A stretch of 41,922 bases of DNA, taken from NCBI GenBank assembly GCA_913061475.1, contig CAJXUN010000039.1, positions 1 through 41,922 of the forward strand. The letters are read 5' to 3'. A program made the translations under genes and the position numbers. Numbering within the stretch: position 1 is the stretch's first letter; every line of letters starts with the position of its first letter. The stretch comes from an uncultured Colwellia sp. (GTDB taxonomy: Bacteria; Pseudomonadota; Gammaproteobacteria; Enterobacterales; Alteromonadaceae). The notes beneath the pieces are model-generated. The model searched no databases. It saw nothing but the letters and a program-made list of their open reading frames with translations, and was not told the origin of the DNA. Positions 1 to 9,690 of this stretch are shown one piece after another.

Positions 1-67
1 GTAGACGCGCTGGATTTAGGTTCCAGTATCGCAAGATGTGAGAGTTCAAGTCTCTCCTTCCGCACCA
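1..67 (+). tRNA. tRNA-Leu (anticodon UAG), 5' end outside the window
   Basis: Only the 3' part is present, beginning in the D-arm (GTAGACGCG). The anticodon stem CTGGA/TCCAG encloses the loop TTTAGGT, so the anticodon is UAG and the tRNA reads CUA leucine codons. A short variable arm (TATCGCAAGATG), a T-arm with the GTTCAAGTC loop, and an encoded CCA end at base 67 follow. A leucine tRNA of the same type (leuW) lies next to ubiF in E. coli, which supports the assignment by position. The acceptor 5' half and most of the D-arm are upstream of the window. Confidence 0.93.
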
Positions 68-206
68 TTTCAAAATGAAAACACCAACATATCTTTTTTT
101 AAATTAACCAATACTTCTCGATAACGACACCATCACCCATGCAGTCTATATGTTAATCCCCCTTTTATTCTAATATTGCCACTGCGGTTCACAATAGAAA
201 CACTCC
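68..206. other. Intergenic between tRNA-Leu and ubiF, no clear feature
   Basis: This stretch separates the 3' end of the tRNA gene from the stop codon of the convergent ubiF gene. I see no coding sequence and no convincing hairpin followed by a T-run. It must contain the 3' processing region of the tRNA transcript and the end of the ubiF transcript. Confidence 0.4.
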
Positions 207-1373
207 CTAAATACCACACGCATAAGCTAATGCTTTGTTTTTAATGCTTGGCAACTTATTAACCATCATTAAGCCAGCGTTACGAGCGAACTTTGCTAGT
301 GGCGACACATGCCCGAATGACAAATACAAAGCGTCCATCGTTGTCATCATTAATAAATTATCTGTACGCCTTTTCTGCTGATAGCGTGCTAGTACTTCAG
401 CCTGATGCCATGCCTCTCCGCTACCAATTGCCTTTGCAATCACATGCTGAAGCGCTTTTACATCTTTAAAGCCCAAATTAACGCCTTGCCCTGCCATCGG
501 GTTTATCGTGTGCGCGGCATCGCCAACGAGTAAAACTCGATCTTTATGGTACTGATTGGCGTGACGACGTGTTAATGGAAATGCCGCTTTATTTATCACT
601 CTAACTTTTCCTAACTTATCTGGAAACTGCTGCATAACTTCCTGTTCTAGCTGGGCATTTGATAATGCGGATAAGCGCTTTATTTCATCTTTATTATGAT
701 ACCAAACCAAAGATGCATTGTTTCCTGGCATAGGCAGCATGGCAAGTGGCCCCGTTTGAAAGAACTGTTGCCAAGTAATATCTTGCTGTGGGTTATCGGT
801 ACAAACATTAATTAACATGGCTGACTGAGCGTAGTCCCAACCTGTAGTACCAATATTCGCCAATTTTCGCACGTATGAATTAGCACCATCAGCGCCAATG
901 ACTACTTTTGCACGTAGTATTTGCGTCGATAATGTCAATTCAACCTCAGCTGAGCTTTGTTCAAGTTTAATTAATGTTTCGGGACAAAATAAGGTGATAT
1001 TGCTGTGTTGCTGTACTTTTTGCCATAACGAAAGTTGTATCAATCTATTTTCTATAATATGGCCTAAGTGGCTTTGACTAATATCTTGGGCATCAAACTC
1101 AGTGTAACTTTGCTCGCTTTCCGAAACACCTAGGCGTTTGTATGGGCACATTCGCCACTGTTGCAATTGTTGCCAAGCACCTAGTTGTTTCAATAACTGC
1201 TCAGAGGCCAACGATATTGCAGAAACACGTAAATCAAAGGCTTGCTCCGGAGAAAAAGTTAACGGTGCACTTTTTTCAATAATAGCAACAGTTAAGCCTA
1301 ACTCAGCCAGTGCTAAAGCACTTGCGGCCCCGACCATTCCACCACCAACAACAACACAATCAAATTGATTCAT
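207..1373 (-). CDS. ubiF: UbiF-type FAD-dependent ubiquinone-biosynthesis hydroxylase
   Basis: A flavoprotein monooxygenase of the UbiH/UbiF/VisC family, 388 residues, the usual length. It is expected to add the last ring hydroxyl (C6) during ubiquinone synthesis, giving the quinol that UbiG then methylates, in the membrane-associated Ubi complex. The N-terminus has the Rossmann dinucleotide motif VVVGGGMVGAA (about residues 8-18). The second FAD-binding motif GDAAHTINPMAGQGVNLG lies at 284-301. Stretches such as ENRLIQLSLWQ, KVVIGADGANSYVRKLA and FPLTRRHANQY follow E. coli UbiF closely as I recall it, which favours UbiF over UbiH or UbiI. The gene lies 30 bases downstream of the 2OG oxygenase gene on the same strand, so the two are probably co-transcribed. 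The placement beside a tRNA-Leu and miaB copies the enterobacterial order. Confidence 0.9.
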   Translation of the reverse strand: MNQFDCVVVGGGMVGAASALALAELGLTVAIIEKSAPLTFSPEQAFDLRVSAISLASEQLLKQLGAWQQLQQWRMCPYKRLGVSESEQSYTEFDAQDISQSHLGHIIENRLIQLSLWQKVQQHSNITLFCPETLIKLEQSSAEVELTLSTQILRAKVVIGADGANSYVRKLANIGTTGWDYAQSAMLINVCTDNPQQDITWQQFFQTGPLAMLPMPGNNASLVWYHNKDEIKRLSALSNAQLEQEVMQQFPDKLGKVRVINKAAFPLTRRHANQYHKDRVLLVGDAAHTINPMAGQGVNLGFKDVKALQHVIAKAIGSGEAWHQAEVLARYQQKRRTDNLLMMTTMDALYLSFGHVSPLAKFARNAGLMMVNKLPSIKNKALAYACGI

Positions 1374-1403
1374 AATGCGCTTTATAACTTTACTGACATA
1401 AGC

Positions 1404-2057
1404 TTATTCTACCCAACCTGATATGGTAATTCGATGTTTATATGTAGGATTATTTAGCAACCTGACGCTATGAGGCATTGGGTGCGATAACTTTAAAATC
1501 GTTAGCGTGTTGAACTTTGGCATTAGAATACGCTTAAAAAACTTAATTTTTTTCGGATAAAGCTCTAACTGACCACCAAACTTTTGTTGCCAGCCCGCTG
1601 ATAGCTGATAAATAAAAGCATATTTACCGGCACTGCCATCGGTATGATAACTGATAAATTGACCTTTTTTATAGGCTGCAAAAAATGAGTCTTGTAACTC
1701 CCCTTTAGCTAATGAATTGTCAGAAAGTAAGACACTCACCTTTCCACCTACGTCTTGGTGTAATTGCGCTTGTTGATGTTGTTTTGCATGCTTATTACTA
1801 GAACGATAGAACGAAAAAGAAAATTGGCGACGTTTAAAGGCTTTAACCGCTTGAACATGCCTACGCTTATCAATAACCTTGGTTGATATGTTATCTTTAA
1901 TCGCCATTAATGGACGGTAAGGCGTGGTTAATAAATTCCATTTCTTAAAATGATTATGACTAATAATTTTTTGGCTTAGTTGCTGCGCCTCGTGGCTAGG
2001 TAAGAAATTATCTATTTGTACAAAACCTTGTTTTTCTAATCGCTCAATCCATTGCAT
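1404..2057 (-). CDS. 2OG-Fe(II) oxygenase (prolyl-hydroxylase-like)
   Basis: A 217-residue protein with the double-stranded beta-helix signature of 2-oxoglutarate/Fe(II) oxygenases. The HxD iron-binding pair is in YHTDGSAGKYAF (about residues 137-148). A GGQLELYP strand follows, and the distal iron His sits in MPHSVRLL. The 2OG-binding Arg lies in HRITISGW at the C-terminus. There is no signal peptide, so it should be cytoplasmic. The overall pattern fits the prolyl 4-hydroxylase-like family (PF13640 type). Its substrate, whether a protein residue or a small molecule, cannot be told from sequence. It is the first gene of a probable two-gene unit with ubiF. The O2-dependent chemistry of both is suggestive but does not prove a shared pathway. 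Confidence 0.8.
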   Translation of the reverse strand: MQWIERLEKQGFVQIDNFLPSHEAQQLSQKIISHNHFKKWNLLTTPYRPLMAIKDNISTKVIDKRRHVQAVKAFKRRQFSFSFYRSSNKHAKQHQQAQLHQDVGGKVSVLLSDNSLAKGELQDSFFAAYKKGQFISYHTDGSAGKYAFIYQLSAGWQQKFGGQLELYPKKIKFFKRILMPKFNTLTILKLSHPMPHSVRLLNNPTYKHRITISGWVE

Positions 2058-2173
2058 TCATCTTGCTCCTAAAGCTACTTCATTAACACTATCATAAAGA
2101 TTTTATTTGGCTATAATCAAAAAACTAAAAAATTGTAGTTAACGATAAATACCAATAACTAAAGGCAAGCATT

Positions 2174-2623
2174 ATGTCAGCATTAAGAAAAGAAAAACGC
2201 ATTACTAAGGATATTAACTTAGTTTACGATCTCTCGGAAAAACCTAATTTAAGCCAACTTAAAGCGCAAGAAGATCGTGCAGTCATTGCCAAAATAAAAG
2301 CTGACTTAGTGCTACCTAGCAATAAGATTTTAACGGTTGATATAGATTTTGATAGCACAAGTGGCTACCATGATAACGCCATCATGGTGATGGACGATTT
2401 TGGTGTCGAAATGGTCGCCACAGCATTTGAAGTAAAATATGGAAAAGAGCATGCAGAAAAGGTGCGTGAGGCATGGGCAAATAAACAACACGATAGCTCA
2501 CCTCGAAAGCCGACATATCTTTTGGTACAAAAGCCTGATCTTAATGGCAAAGTACCCAATGTTTATGCTGTATGTGGTGATGTCCGTCATCCGCCTAAGG
2601 AAGCGCCAGCAAGTATTACCTAG
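2174..2623 (+). CDS. Unrecognised 149-residue cytoplasmic protein
   Basis: An intact ORF beginning ATG TCA GCA TTA with AAAGGCAAGC just upstream as a weak ribosome-binding site. I do not recognise the family. The protein is charged and soluble, with no signal peptide or membrane segment. It has a basic N-terminus (MSALRKEKRITKD), an acidic middle (LTVDIDFDSTSGYHDNAIMV), a likely helix around EVKYGKEHAEKVREAWANKQ, and a Pro-rich tail. Its last 44 bases overlap the predicted start of the downstream sensor gene in another frame, so the two are probably translationally coupled. That pairing is the only hint to its role. Confidence 0.7.
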   Translation: MSALRKEKRITKDINLVYDLSEKPNLSQLKAQEDRAVIAKIKADLVLPSNKILTVDIDFDSTSGYHDNAIMVMDDFGVEMVATAFEVKYGKEHAEKVREAWANKQHDSSPRKPTYLLVQKPDLNGKVPNVYAVCGDVRHPPKEAPASIT

Positions 2624-5438
2624 GTTTATTTCTAACGCTGTTAAGCGAAAAAAAACGCAGTGGTGCATAATTGCGCCACTGTTATTAGTAAGTACTCTCT
2701 CCTCTCAAGTATTAGCAAACAACTTAAAAAATCAATTTATTCATAGCCGAGCCATAAGCCAAGATAATAAGGGCTTTATTTGGTTAGCGGCAACAAATGG
2801 CCTGATCAGACATGATAGTGAACATAATATCGTTATCAATAGTAATAATAAAAATTGGCCATTACCCTTTAATTGGATAAATGACATTGAACTTACCCAA
2901 AATGGTAAATTACTTTTAGCAACAGAAACGCATAAATTATGGTTATTTGACACATCAACAGGCACAGCGGAACCCGTAGTCGCTGATATTCACCACAATA
3001 GTGTCTATCAAGTTATTGAACATCAAAGCATATATTACGCCTATGCGCCGAATAAACTGTATAAAATAAATCCCGCATCACAAGAAACTCAACTATTAGC
3101 CAGCAATGTCTCAATTAATAGCCTAGAGCACACTAAAAACAATGTTTATGTGTCGACACCGAGCGGCGTATTCAAAGTTATCGATAAAGCGTTACAGCAA
3201 ATTGAAGTAGGTCCCATATCAGCAATGGCAGCTTTTGGAACGTCATTAGTGATAGCTAAAGGTAATGAATTAACTATTCTGTCTGATAACAACGACAAAA
3301 AAAGTATCACGGTCACTTCACCGATCACCGCTTTAACGCATTCACATGATGAACAGACCATCTTTGCTATCAATAAAATGGGTGAAGTTAAACAATATCA
3401 ATTAACTACCTTAACTGCACTTACCCATAGTTATCCTGATATTAAACCGGTGATTATTACCCAGCTTTACCATGATGACACGGGAGTTTTATGGATTTTA
3501 TCCAATCATGGTGTCAATAAAATTATGCCTTCCGTAGCTAAAAACATTGCTAAAGTATTTGATGTATCTATTAATGCTATGGTGCTAACCGTGCATAAAA
3601 ATCAATTAGTGCTTGGCAGTTACGGCAAAGGTTTAGGTTTATTATCTGAAAATAAAAACTTTTTACCCAAAAAAATTAACGATAGCTTACCGGCTAGTGC
3701 AAAAGTCATTAGCGACCTTTACTCCTATGGCGATAGCATTTACTTGGCAACATTTGATGGCCTATGGCAATTTAATACGGTAAACCAAACTATCGAGCGA
3801 GTAGATTTCCCTAGTAATAATCTACTGTTACTTACCATGACTTATAAGGACGATGCGCTTTATTTGGCAACCAATACTCATGGCATAATAAAATATGATT
3901 TGTTGACTGAAAAAATTGCTTATCATATTCAAGGTTCAAAACTCAGCTCAGCCGAGGTTATTGATGTTTTACCATTAAACAATAATACATTGTGGGCCGC
4001 AACGCCGGTTGGCATTGATATTATCGACATCAAAAAGCAAACAGTCGAAAAAATCAATGATTTTGGCGAAAATAAGGTTATTGCCTTACTTGAATACAAA
4101 AATAAAATTTTTGTTTCCACCAAAGGCGATGGCTTTTTTATTTTCAACTTGCAGGGGCAGTTGCTCTCGCACTTTGCGAAAAATATTATTTTTGGTTACA
4201 TGAGTTTTATTAATGGCGAAATTTGGATTTCAGGTCGTCCGGGTTTGTATAGACTCAACCCTGAAACCTATCAATTAAATATGGTGGCAAATACAGAAAA
4301 ATTCACCTTTAATAAAAAGCCTGCTTTACTGAATAACAAGGTATATGCCAGTCATTATGGCGGTGTATTAGAAGTGCCACTAACCATTGAAGATACAATA
4401 CAGGCAAAAATATACATCAGCAAAACTATAGCATCAGGAAAAGCCGAGCTTTTAAGTCGCACGATTAACATCGATTCATCCAACGACGTTGTTACCTTCG
4501 AACTCGCCAGTATCGACTTTAGGCCTGGACAAGAAAAGCAATTCAAGTATCAGATTAATGGTGGCGATTGGCATGATATTAACGGGGGTCAGCTAACGTT
4601 AACCGGACTGTCTTCAGGTAATTATCATATTGAGATTATGGGCACTAATAGTTTGGGCCAATGGAGTAACTTTAAAGCTTACACTGACATCAATGTTTCA
4701 TACCCTTGGTATTGGCACCCCAATAGCCGCATCATTTATGCTGTACTGATTATCGCAACAATTTTGTTCATTTTTTGGTTGATGTATTTGCGCTCTCGCT
4801 CCATTAGCCACATTCATCGACTACTCAATGAAGAAATAAGCACAAATAGTCAATCAACCGCGATTATTCGCCGAAAGTTAATTGAAATACAGTATTGTAT
4901 TGAACCTAAGGAAATACATCAGCAAGAAATTACTAGCGATAATGACATCACACATGCCGAGATTAAACCCCTTATAAACGCATGTTTAGCTGAGTTATCA
5001 ACAAATAAAAATCACACCGCTCCTAGCAGTTTATCAGGTAGTTCGTTAACCGTTGCCTTACCTTACTTAGCTGACTACTTTCATCAGCAATATCACGTGC
5101 TAATTACCTTACAACTCGATATCGAAGTGAGTAAAGTGGACTATGCTGTGCAGTCCGCAATTTATCGCATTGTTTATGAAGCCATTCTCGCGGCGATTAC
5201 TAATGGTAATGGCGGTGTTTTCGCGATTCATATCAACGAAGCAAATGAAAAAATCTGGTTGAAAATAACCGATAATGAACAAAGTTTTGCACAATTTAAT
5301 AGTAAAATTAATTTCGATATGGCGATGTATTACATCCGCCAAGTAGCAAATAAATTTAATGCCACGTTTCATACCTATGATAATCAAGAACACGGCAGCG
5401 AAATCATACTATCAATCCCTTTAATGAAAATGTCCTAA
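2580..5438 (+). CDS. Membrane sensor: beta-propeller, Y_Y_Y domain, TM, degenerate histidine-kinase ATPase domain
   Basis: About 952 residues with ATG at 2580. The frame is open further upstream, but that part lies inside the previous gene. From this ATG the protein has a basic n-region and a signal sequence ending ...SSQVLA. Next come many propeller blades (GFIWLAATNGLIRHD, GVLWILSNHGVNKI, NTLWAATPVGIDII). These resemble two-component-regulator propeller repeats and should be periplasmic. A Y_Y_Y-like domain (FRPGQEKQFKYQINGG...LSSGNYHIEIMGTNSLGQWS) precedes a single TM helix near residue 720. The cytoplasmic part resembles a NarL-class HATPase (IYRIVYEAILAAITNGNGG), but the N-box Asn is Ala and the G1 box DNGxGF reads DNEQSF. 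No phosphoacceptor-type His box is visible. It is probably a pseudokinase or ligand-driven scaffold; the ligand is unknown. Confidence 0.75.
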   Translation: MSVIRLRKRQQVLPRFISNAVKRKKTQWCIIAPLLLVSTLSSQVLANNLKNQFIHSRAISQDNKGFIWLAATNGLIRHDSEHNIVINSNNKNWPLPFNWINDIELTQNGKLLLATETHKLWLFDTSTGTAEPVVADIHHNSVYQVIEHQSIYYAYAPNKLYKINPASQETQLLASNVSINSLEHTKNNVYVSTPSGVFKVIDKALQQIEVGPISAMAAFGTSLVIAKGNELTILSDNNDKKSITVTSPITALTHSHDEQTIFAINKMGEVKQYQLTTLTALTHSYPDIKPVIITQLYHDDTGVLWILSNHGVNKIMPSVAKNIAKVFDVSINAMVLTVHKNQLVLGSYGKGLGLLSENKNFLPKKINDSLPASAKVISDLYSYGDSIYLATFDGLWQFNTVNQTIERVDFPSNNLLLLTMTYKDDALYLATNTHGIIKYDLLTEKIAYHIQGSKLSSAEVIDVLPLNNNTLWAATPVGIDIIDIKKQTVEKINDFGENKVIALLEYKNKIFVSTKGDGFFIFNLQGQLLSHFAKNIIFGYMSFINGEIWISGRPGLYRLNPETYQLNMVANTEKFTFNKKPALLNNKVYASHYGGVLEVPLTIEDTIQAKIYISKTIASGKAELLSRTINIDSSNDVVTFELASIDFRPGQEKQFKYQINGGDWHDINGGQLTLTGLSSGNYHIEIMGTNSLGQWSNFKAYTDINVSYPWYWHPNSRIIYAVLIIATILFIFWLMYLRSRSISHIHRLLNEEISTNSQSTAIIRRKLIEIQYCIEPKEIHQQEITSDNDITHAEIKPLINACLAELSTNKNHTAPSSLSGSSLTVALPYLADYFHQQYHVLITLQLDIEVSKVDYAVQSAIYRIVYEAILAAITNGNGGVFAIHINEANEKIWLKITDNEQSFAQFNSKINFDMAMYYIRQVANKFNATFHTYDNQEHGSEIILSIPLMKMS

Positions 5439-5569
5439 TAACAAAAAACCATTTTTTTAACAGCACACTTCTAAACTAGCATCATAAGCAAAGAAAGAGT
5501 AAAATATGCGTCCTTAAATTCTCTAGCAAAAACTAGAATCAATTTCATGAAAAGATTAGGCGCGAATAA

Positions 5570-7012
5570 ATGAGTAAAAAGCTATACATCAAAACTTGGG
5601 GCTGTCAAATGAACGAGTATGACTCGCAGAAAATGGCAGAACTTTTAGATTCCACCCACGGATTTGTGTTGGCTGAAGAAGCCGAAGATGCCGATGTGAT
5701 CTTGCTAAACACTTGTTCAATTCGTGAAAAAGCCCAAGAAAAAGTATTTCACCAGTTAGGTCGCTGGAAAAACCTAAAAGTTAACAAGCCCGAACTTGTT
5801 ATCGGTGTGGGTGGTTGCGTTGCCTCTCAAGAAGGCGAGGCTATTCGTAAACGTGCTCCTTATGTTGATATGGTCTTTGGCCCTCAAACCTTGCACCGTT
5901 TACCTGAAATGATCCAGCAAGTAACCGGGAATAAAGGCTCGGTCGTTGATGTTAGCTTCCCAGAAATTGAGAAGTTTGACCGTTTACCAGAGCCAAAAGC
6001 AGATGGCGCTACCGCGTTTGTGTCAATTATGGAAGGTTGCAGTAAATATTGTACTTTCTGTGTAGTACCTTACACACGTGGTGAAGAAGTTAGCCGCCCG
6101 CTTGATGATGTATTATATGAAATTGCTCAATTAGCCGAACAAGGTGTTCGCGAAGTTAACTTATTGGGACAAAACGTTAATGGTTACCGTGGAGATTCGC
6201 ATGACGGCAGTATTTGTCGTTTCTCAGAATTATTACGTTTAATTGCCACTATTGATGGTATTGACCGTATTCGTTACACCACGTCTCATCCGATTGAATT
6301 TACTGACGACATTATTGATGTTTATGCTGATGTGCCTGAGCTAGTCAGCCATTTACACTTACCTGTACAGAGTGGTTCTGATCGTATTTTAACACAAATG
6401 AAACGTGGTCATACGGCTATAGAATACAAATCTCAAATTCGTAAATTAAAAAAAGTACGTCCTGATATTTGTATGTCATCTGATTTTATTATTGGTTTTC
6501 CAGGTGAAACTGATGCCGATTTTGAAGCAACAATGAACTTGATCAAGGCAGTAGATTTTGATTTAAGTTTTAGCTTTATTTACAGCGCTCGTCCTGGTAC
6601 GCCGGCAGCAGATATGATTGATGATATTAGTGATGATGTTAAAAAACAGCGTTTACAAATATTACAAGACCGTATCAGCCAACAAGCATTACATATTGCT
6701 CGTCAGATGCTTAATACCGAACAACGTATTTTAGTTGAAGGGCCATCGAAAAAGAATCCGATGGAATTACGTGGTCGCACTGAAAATAACCGCATCGTAA
6801 ACTTTGTTGCTCCCCACACAGTAATTGGTCAATTTGTTGATGTAAAAATCACCGATGTATATGCCAATTCACTGCGTGGTGAGTTAGTTCGCCAAGAAAA
6901 TGAAATGGGCTTGCGTATCGCGCATTCGCCAGCTGACATTCTTGCGAATAGTCATCACCAAGTAAACGAAAATTCAGCTAATGATCTTGGCGTAGCAACT
7001 TACACTCCATAA
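5570..7012 (+). CDS. miaB: MiaB, tRNA-2-methylthio-N6-isopentenyladenosine synthase
   Basis: A radical-SAM methylthiotransferase, 480 residues. It adds the 2-methylthio group to i6A37 of tRNAs reading UNN codons. The N-terminal domain has the three cluster cysteines (GCQMN at residue 12, NTCSIR near 49, GGCVAS near 83). The radical-SAM motif CSKYCTFC lies near 157-164, followed by the family motif [13 protein letters not shown]-terminal TRAM region ([20 protein letters not shown]) follows. The start [15 protein letters not shown] is the standard MiaB N-terminus. It heads the conserved run miaB-ybeZ-ybeY-corC-lnt. A weak hairpin between miaB and ybeZ may lower read-through. Confidence 0.97.
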   Translation: MSKKLYIKTWGCQMNEYDSQKMAELLDSTHGFVLAEEAEDADVILLNTCSIREKAQEKVFHQLGRWKNLKVNKPELVIGVGGCVASQEGEAIRKRAPYVDMVFGPQTLHRLPEMIQQVTGNKGSVVDVSFPEIEKFDRLPEPKADGATAFVSIMEGCSKYCTFCVVPYTRGEEVSRPLDDVLYEIAQLAEQGVREVNLLGQNVNGYRGDSHDGSICRFSELLRLIATIDGIDRIRYTTSHPIEFTDDIIDVYADVPELVSHLHLPVQSGSDRILTQMKRGHTAIEYKSQIRKLKKVRPDICMSSDFIIGFPGETDADFEATMNLIKAVDFDLSFSFIYSARPGTPAADMIDDISDDVKKQRLQILQDRISQQALHIARQMLNTEQRILVEGPSKKNPMELRGRTENNRIVNFVAPHTVIGQFVDVKITDVYANSLRGELVRQENEMGLRIAHSPADILANSHHQVNENSANDLGVATYTP

Positions 7013-7039
7013 GTTAATCACTCGCTAAATGAGTTGTAT

Positions 7040-7074
7040 AAATGGCAAGTAAGTAATTAGTTGCCATTTTCCCT
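7040..7074 (+). terminator. Weak hairpin between miaB and ybeZ, possible attenuating terminator
   Basis: AAATGGCAA (7040-7048) pairs perfectly with TTGCCATTT (7061-7069) around a 12-base loop, and the downstream side ends in only four T before CCC. The stem is AT-rich and the T-run short, so it is likely to be a partial terminator or an mRNA processing/stability structure inside the operon. Confidence 0.4.
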
Positions 7075-7101
7075 AACGTTTCAAACACTCAGGATAATAA
7101 A

Positions 7102-8178
7102 TTGAGCAAAAACATCAGCATAAACTTCGAATTATCTCCCGCCGATAACAATCGTCTGGCCAATTTATGTGGCGCTATCGATGATAATCTCAAAACTATC
7201 GAGCGTCGTATGGGCGTTGAAATCAGCTATAGAAGTCATGAGTTTAAAATTACCGGTAAAAATTTACATTGTCAGGCGGTGAAAAAAATCTTAATCGATT
7301 TATACCTTGAAACAGAAACTGTTAAAGGTAAAGCCATTAGTATATCTCCCGAAATGGTACATTTAGCCATCGTCGATGCGGGTGTACTAGAAGTTTCAGC
7401 AAGTAAGATTGACGCTAAATACGATGATATGGTGACGATAAAAACCAAACGCGGCATCATAAAACCTCGTAACGAAAACCAACAAAGCTACGTGCAAAAT
7501 GTCCTTACCAATGATATAAGTTTTGGTGTGGGTGTTGCTGGTACTGGAAAAACTTACCTAGCTGTAGCCTGCGCCGTTGACGCTTTAGAGCGTCAAGAGA
7601 TTAGACGTATATTACTTACGCGTCCGGCGGTAGAAGCTGGTGAAAAATTAGGTTTTTTGCCGGGTGATTTATCACAAAAAGTCGACCCTTATCTACGCCC
7701 ACTATACGATGCCTTATTTGAGATGCTTGGCTTTGAGAAAGTTGAGAAACTGATCGAACGTAATGTTATTGAAGTGGCACCATTAGCCTATATGCGTGGT
7801 AGAACACTCAACGATGCCTTTATTATTCTTGATGAAAGTCAAAATACGACCGTAGAACAAATGAAAATGTTCTTAACCCGTATCGGCTTTAACTCACGCG
7901 CCGTGATCACCGGTGATATAACACAGGTAGATTTGCCGCGTGGGCAAAAGTCTGGCTTACGCCATGCTATTGAAGTATTAGTGGATATTCCAGGCGTTAG
8001 CTTTAACTTTTTTCAAGCAAAAGATGTTGTACGACACCCTGTTGTTGCCCACATTGTCGAAGCGTACGAAGCATTTGAACAAAAAGAAAGTCGTATAAAA
8101 AAAGAAAAACAACAACAGCGTGAGCAGCAACAAGCACAACTGATAATTCAATCAAGCGAAAATAAAAATGAGCAATAA
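7102..8178 (+). CDS. ybeZ: YbeZ, PhoH-like ATPase
   Basis: A PhoH-family P-loop protein, 358 residues. It starts at TTG (7102) with AGGA at 7091 as ribosome-binding site; the usual family N-terminus begins right there. The N-terminal KH-like region (1-115) precedes the PhoH ATPase. Walker A is GVAGTGKT at 144-151 and Walker B is IILDESQN at 241-248. The tail from about 330 is a Gln/Glu/Lys-rich charged extension. The PhoH-like YbeZ protein partners YbeY in RNA metabolism and ribosome quality control. The gene overlaps ybeY by 11 bases, so the two are translationally coupled. Confidence 0.93.
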   Translation: MSKNISINFELSPADNNRLANLCGAIDDNLKTIERRMGVEISYRSHEFKITGKNLHCQAVKKILIDLYLETETVKGKAISISPEMVHLAIVDAGVLEVSASKIDAKYDDMVTIKTKRGIIKPRNENQQSYVQNVLTNDISFGVGVAGTGKTYLAVACAVDALERQEIRRILLTRPAVEAGEKLGFLPGDLSQKVDPYLRPLYDALFEMLGFEKVEKLIERNVIEVAPLAYMRGRTLNDAFIILDESQNTTVEQMKMFLTRIGFNSRAVITGDITQVDLPRGQKSGLRHAIEVLVDIPGVSFNFFQAKDVVRHPVVAHIVEAYEAFEQKESRIKKEKQQQREQQQAQLIIQSSENKNEQ

Positions 8179-8638
8179 CGGTCCTACTATTATCCTTGAT
8201 TTGCAATTAGCCTGTGGTGATAAAGCGGTACCTAGCAGTGAGGATTTTCAACGCTGGGTCGAAGCGGTACTCAGCCCTTATAAAAAGTCTTTTGAACTGA
8301 CGATTAGATTAGTCAATTGCGATGAAGGCCGTCAGCTTAATCACCAATATCGCAATAAAGATAAAGCCACAAATGTATTATCGTTTCCATTTGAAGTCCC
8401 TGATGGTATTGAACTTGATTTGTTGGGTGATTTAGTTATTTGCGTTGAAGTTGTTGAGCAAGAAGCCATTGAACAAAACAAAACACCTCAAGCACATTGG
8501 GCACATATGGTTATTCACGGATGCTTACATTTATTAGGTTTTGATCATATTGAAGATGACGAAGCAGAAGAAATGGAAGCACTAGAAACAAAATTAATAA
8601 CTGCTTTAGGGTTTGCTGCACCTTATGATGTCAATTAG
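8168..8638 (+). CDS. ybeY: YbeY, endoribonuclease / rRNA maturation factor
   Basis: A 156-residue zinc-dependent UPF0054 protein. The hallmark [11 protein letters not shown] motif gives metal ligands His117, His121 and His127. The family motif TNVLSFPFE lies at 68-76 (the E. coli protein has TNVLSFPFE-like sequence too). YbeY takes part in 16S rRNA 3' end maturation and 70S quality control. The ATG at 8168 lies inside the end of ybeZ. The following 167 bases before corC contain a nested inverted repeat (AGATCA...TGATCT inside CGGTAA...TTACCG, 8639-8697) without a T-run. Confidence 0.96.
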   Translation: MSNNGPTIILDLQLACGDKAVPSSEDFQRWVEAVLSPYKKSFELTIRLVNCDEGRQLNHQYRNKDKATNVLSFPFEVPDGIELDLLGDLVICVEVVEQEAIEQNKTPQAHWAHMVIHGCLHLLGFDHIEDDEAEEMEALETKLITALGFAAPYDVN

Positions 8639-8805
8639 CGGTAAATATGTATATCATCCAGATCATTATTTGATCTACTTCAGTAAAATGCTTACCGAAG
8701 AGAGTAAACAATAATTTAGTACTTGAAATTAGCCCTGATCGGCTACAAACTAACCAAATAGTTAAGCAAGACTAAATTAAACTAACAAGGAATTAAAAAG
8801 GCTCT

Positions 8806-9684
8806 ATGAGCGACGACCAACCCCACTCTAGTAACGGTTCTTCAAATAAGTCAATCTTGGATAAAATTATGCAAGTATTTACCGGAGAACCGAGAAGCAC
8901 AGACCAACTCGCTGATGCATTGAATGATGCTGAAGACCGTGAGCTTATTAATCCTGAAATTAAGCAAATGATCGAAGGTGTGCTTGAAGTCTCTGATATG
9001 CGAGTACGCGATATCATGATCCCTCGCTCACAAATGGTCACTCTAGATATTAACGACCCGTTAGAGAAGTCTCTTGCAGTCATCGTAGATTCAGGGCATT
9101 CAAGATTTCCAGTTATTAATGATGATATTGACGATGTCGAAGGAATTTTACTGGCGAAAGATTTACTAGCTTATGGCTTTAACCAAGTCGAAGAAGCATT
9201 CACTATTTCACAAGTGATTCGTCCCGCTATTATTGTACCTGAAAGTAAGAAAGTCGATCCGCTGTTAAAAGAATTTCGCCAGCAACGCTATCACATGGCG
9301 GTAGTTGTAGATGAATATGGTGGCGTTTCCGGCGTTGTTACCATTGAAGATATTCTAGAGCTTATCGTTGGTGAAATTGAAGACGAAACCGATGATGCTA
9401 TGGAAGAAGACATTAAATACCTTGCCGGCCAAGTTTACCAGGTAAAGGCGCTGACAGATCTTGGTGACTTTAACAGTTACTTTAATTTTGCATTTAATGA
9501 AAGTGATGCCGATACCATAGGCGGCATTGTGATACAGCACTTTGGTCATATGCCGAAAAAAGGTGAGAAAATAACCATTAACAAAGTTGTTTTTAAAGTA
9601 ACCGCTGCCGATAGTCGCCGTATCCAAACCTTACAAATTACCTTACCTAAAGAACATGTTGTTCCAGGTAAAGTAACTGACTAA
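8806..9684 (+). CDS. corC: CorC/YbeX, CBS-pair protein
   Basis: A 292-residue soluble protein of the CorC/HlyC family. The linker RVRDIMIPRSQMVTLD near residues 66-81 is the standard entry to the first CBS domain. A second CBS domain ends in VVVDEYGGVSGVVTIEDILELIVGEIEDE (a run typical of the family, about 165-195). The C-terminal CorC_HlyC domain covers about 205-285 (DADTIGGIVIQHFGHMPKKGE). The family is linked to magnesium/cobalt efflux and, in E. coli, to ribosome-related functions of ybeX in this same operon. lnt follows after six bases, so the two are co-transcribed. Confidence 0.93.
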   Translation: MSDDQPHSSNGSSNKSILDKIMQVFTGEPRSTDQLADALNDAEDRELINPEIKQMIEGVLEVSDMRVRDIMIPRSQMVTLDINDPLEKSLAVIVDSGHSRFPVINDDIDDVEGILLAKDLLAYGFNQVEEAFTISQVIRPAIIVPESKKVDPLLKEFRQQRYHMAVVVDEYGGVSGVVTIEDILELIVGEIEDETDDAMEEDIKYLAGQVYQVKALTDLGDFNSYFNFAFNESDADTIGGIVIQHFGHMPKKGEKITINKVVFKVTAADSRRIQTLQITLPKEHVVPGKVTD

Positions 9685-9690
9685 GTCATT

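Noticed and set aside
2439-2579. N-terminal extension of the propeller sensor into the preceding gene
   Set aside because: It would place about 47 residues of non-signal sequence before the signal peptide and is the shadow of the upstream gene's frame.
8639-8697. Nested inverted repeat after ybeY as a terminator
   Set aside because: Short stems and no T-run; the operon most likely continues to corC.
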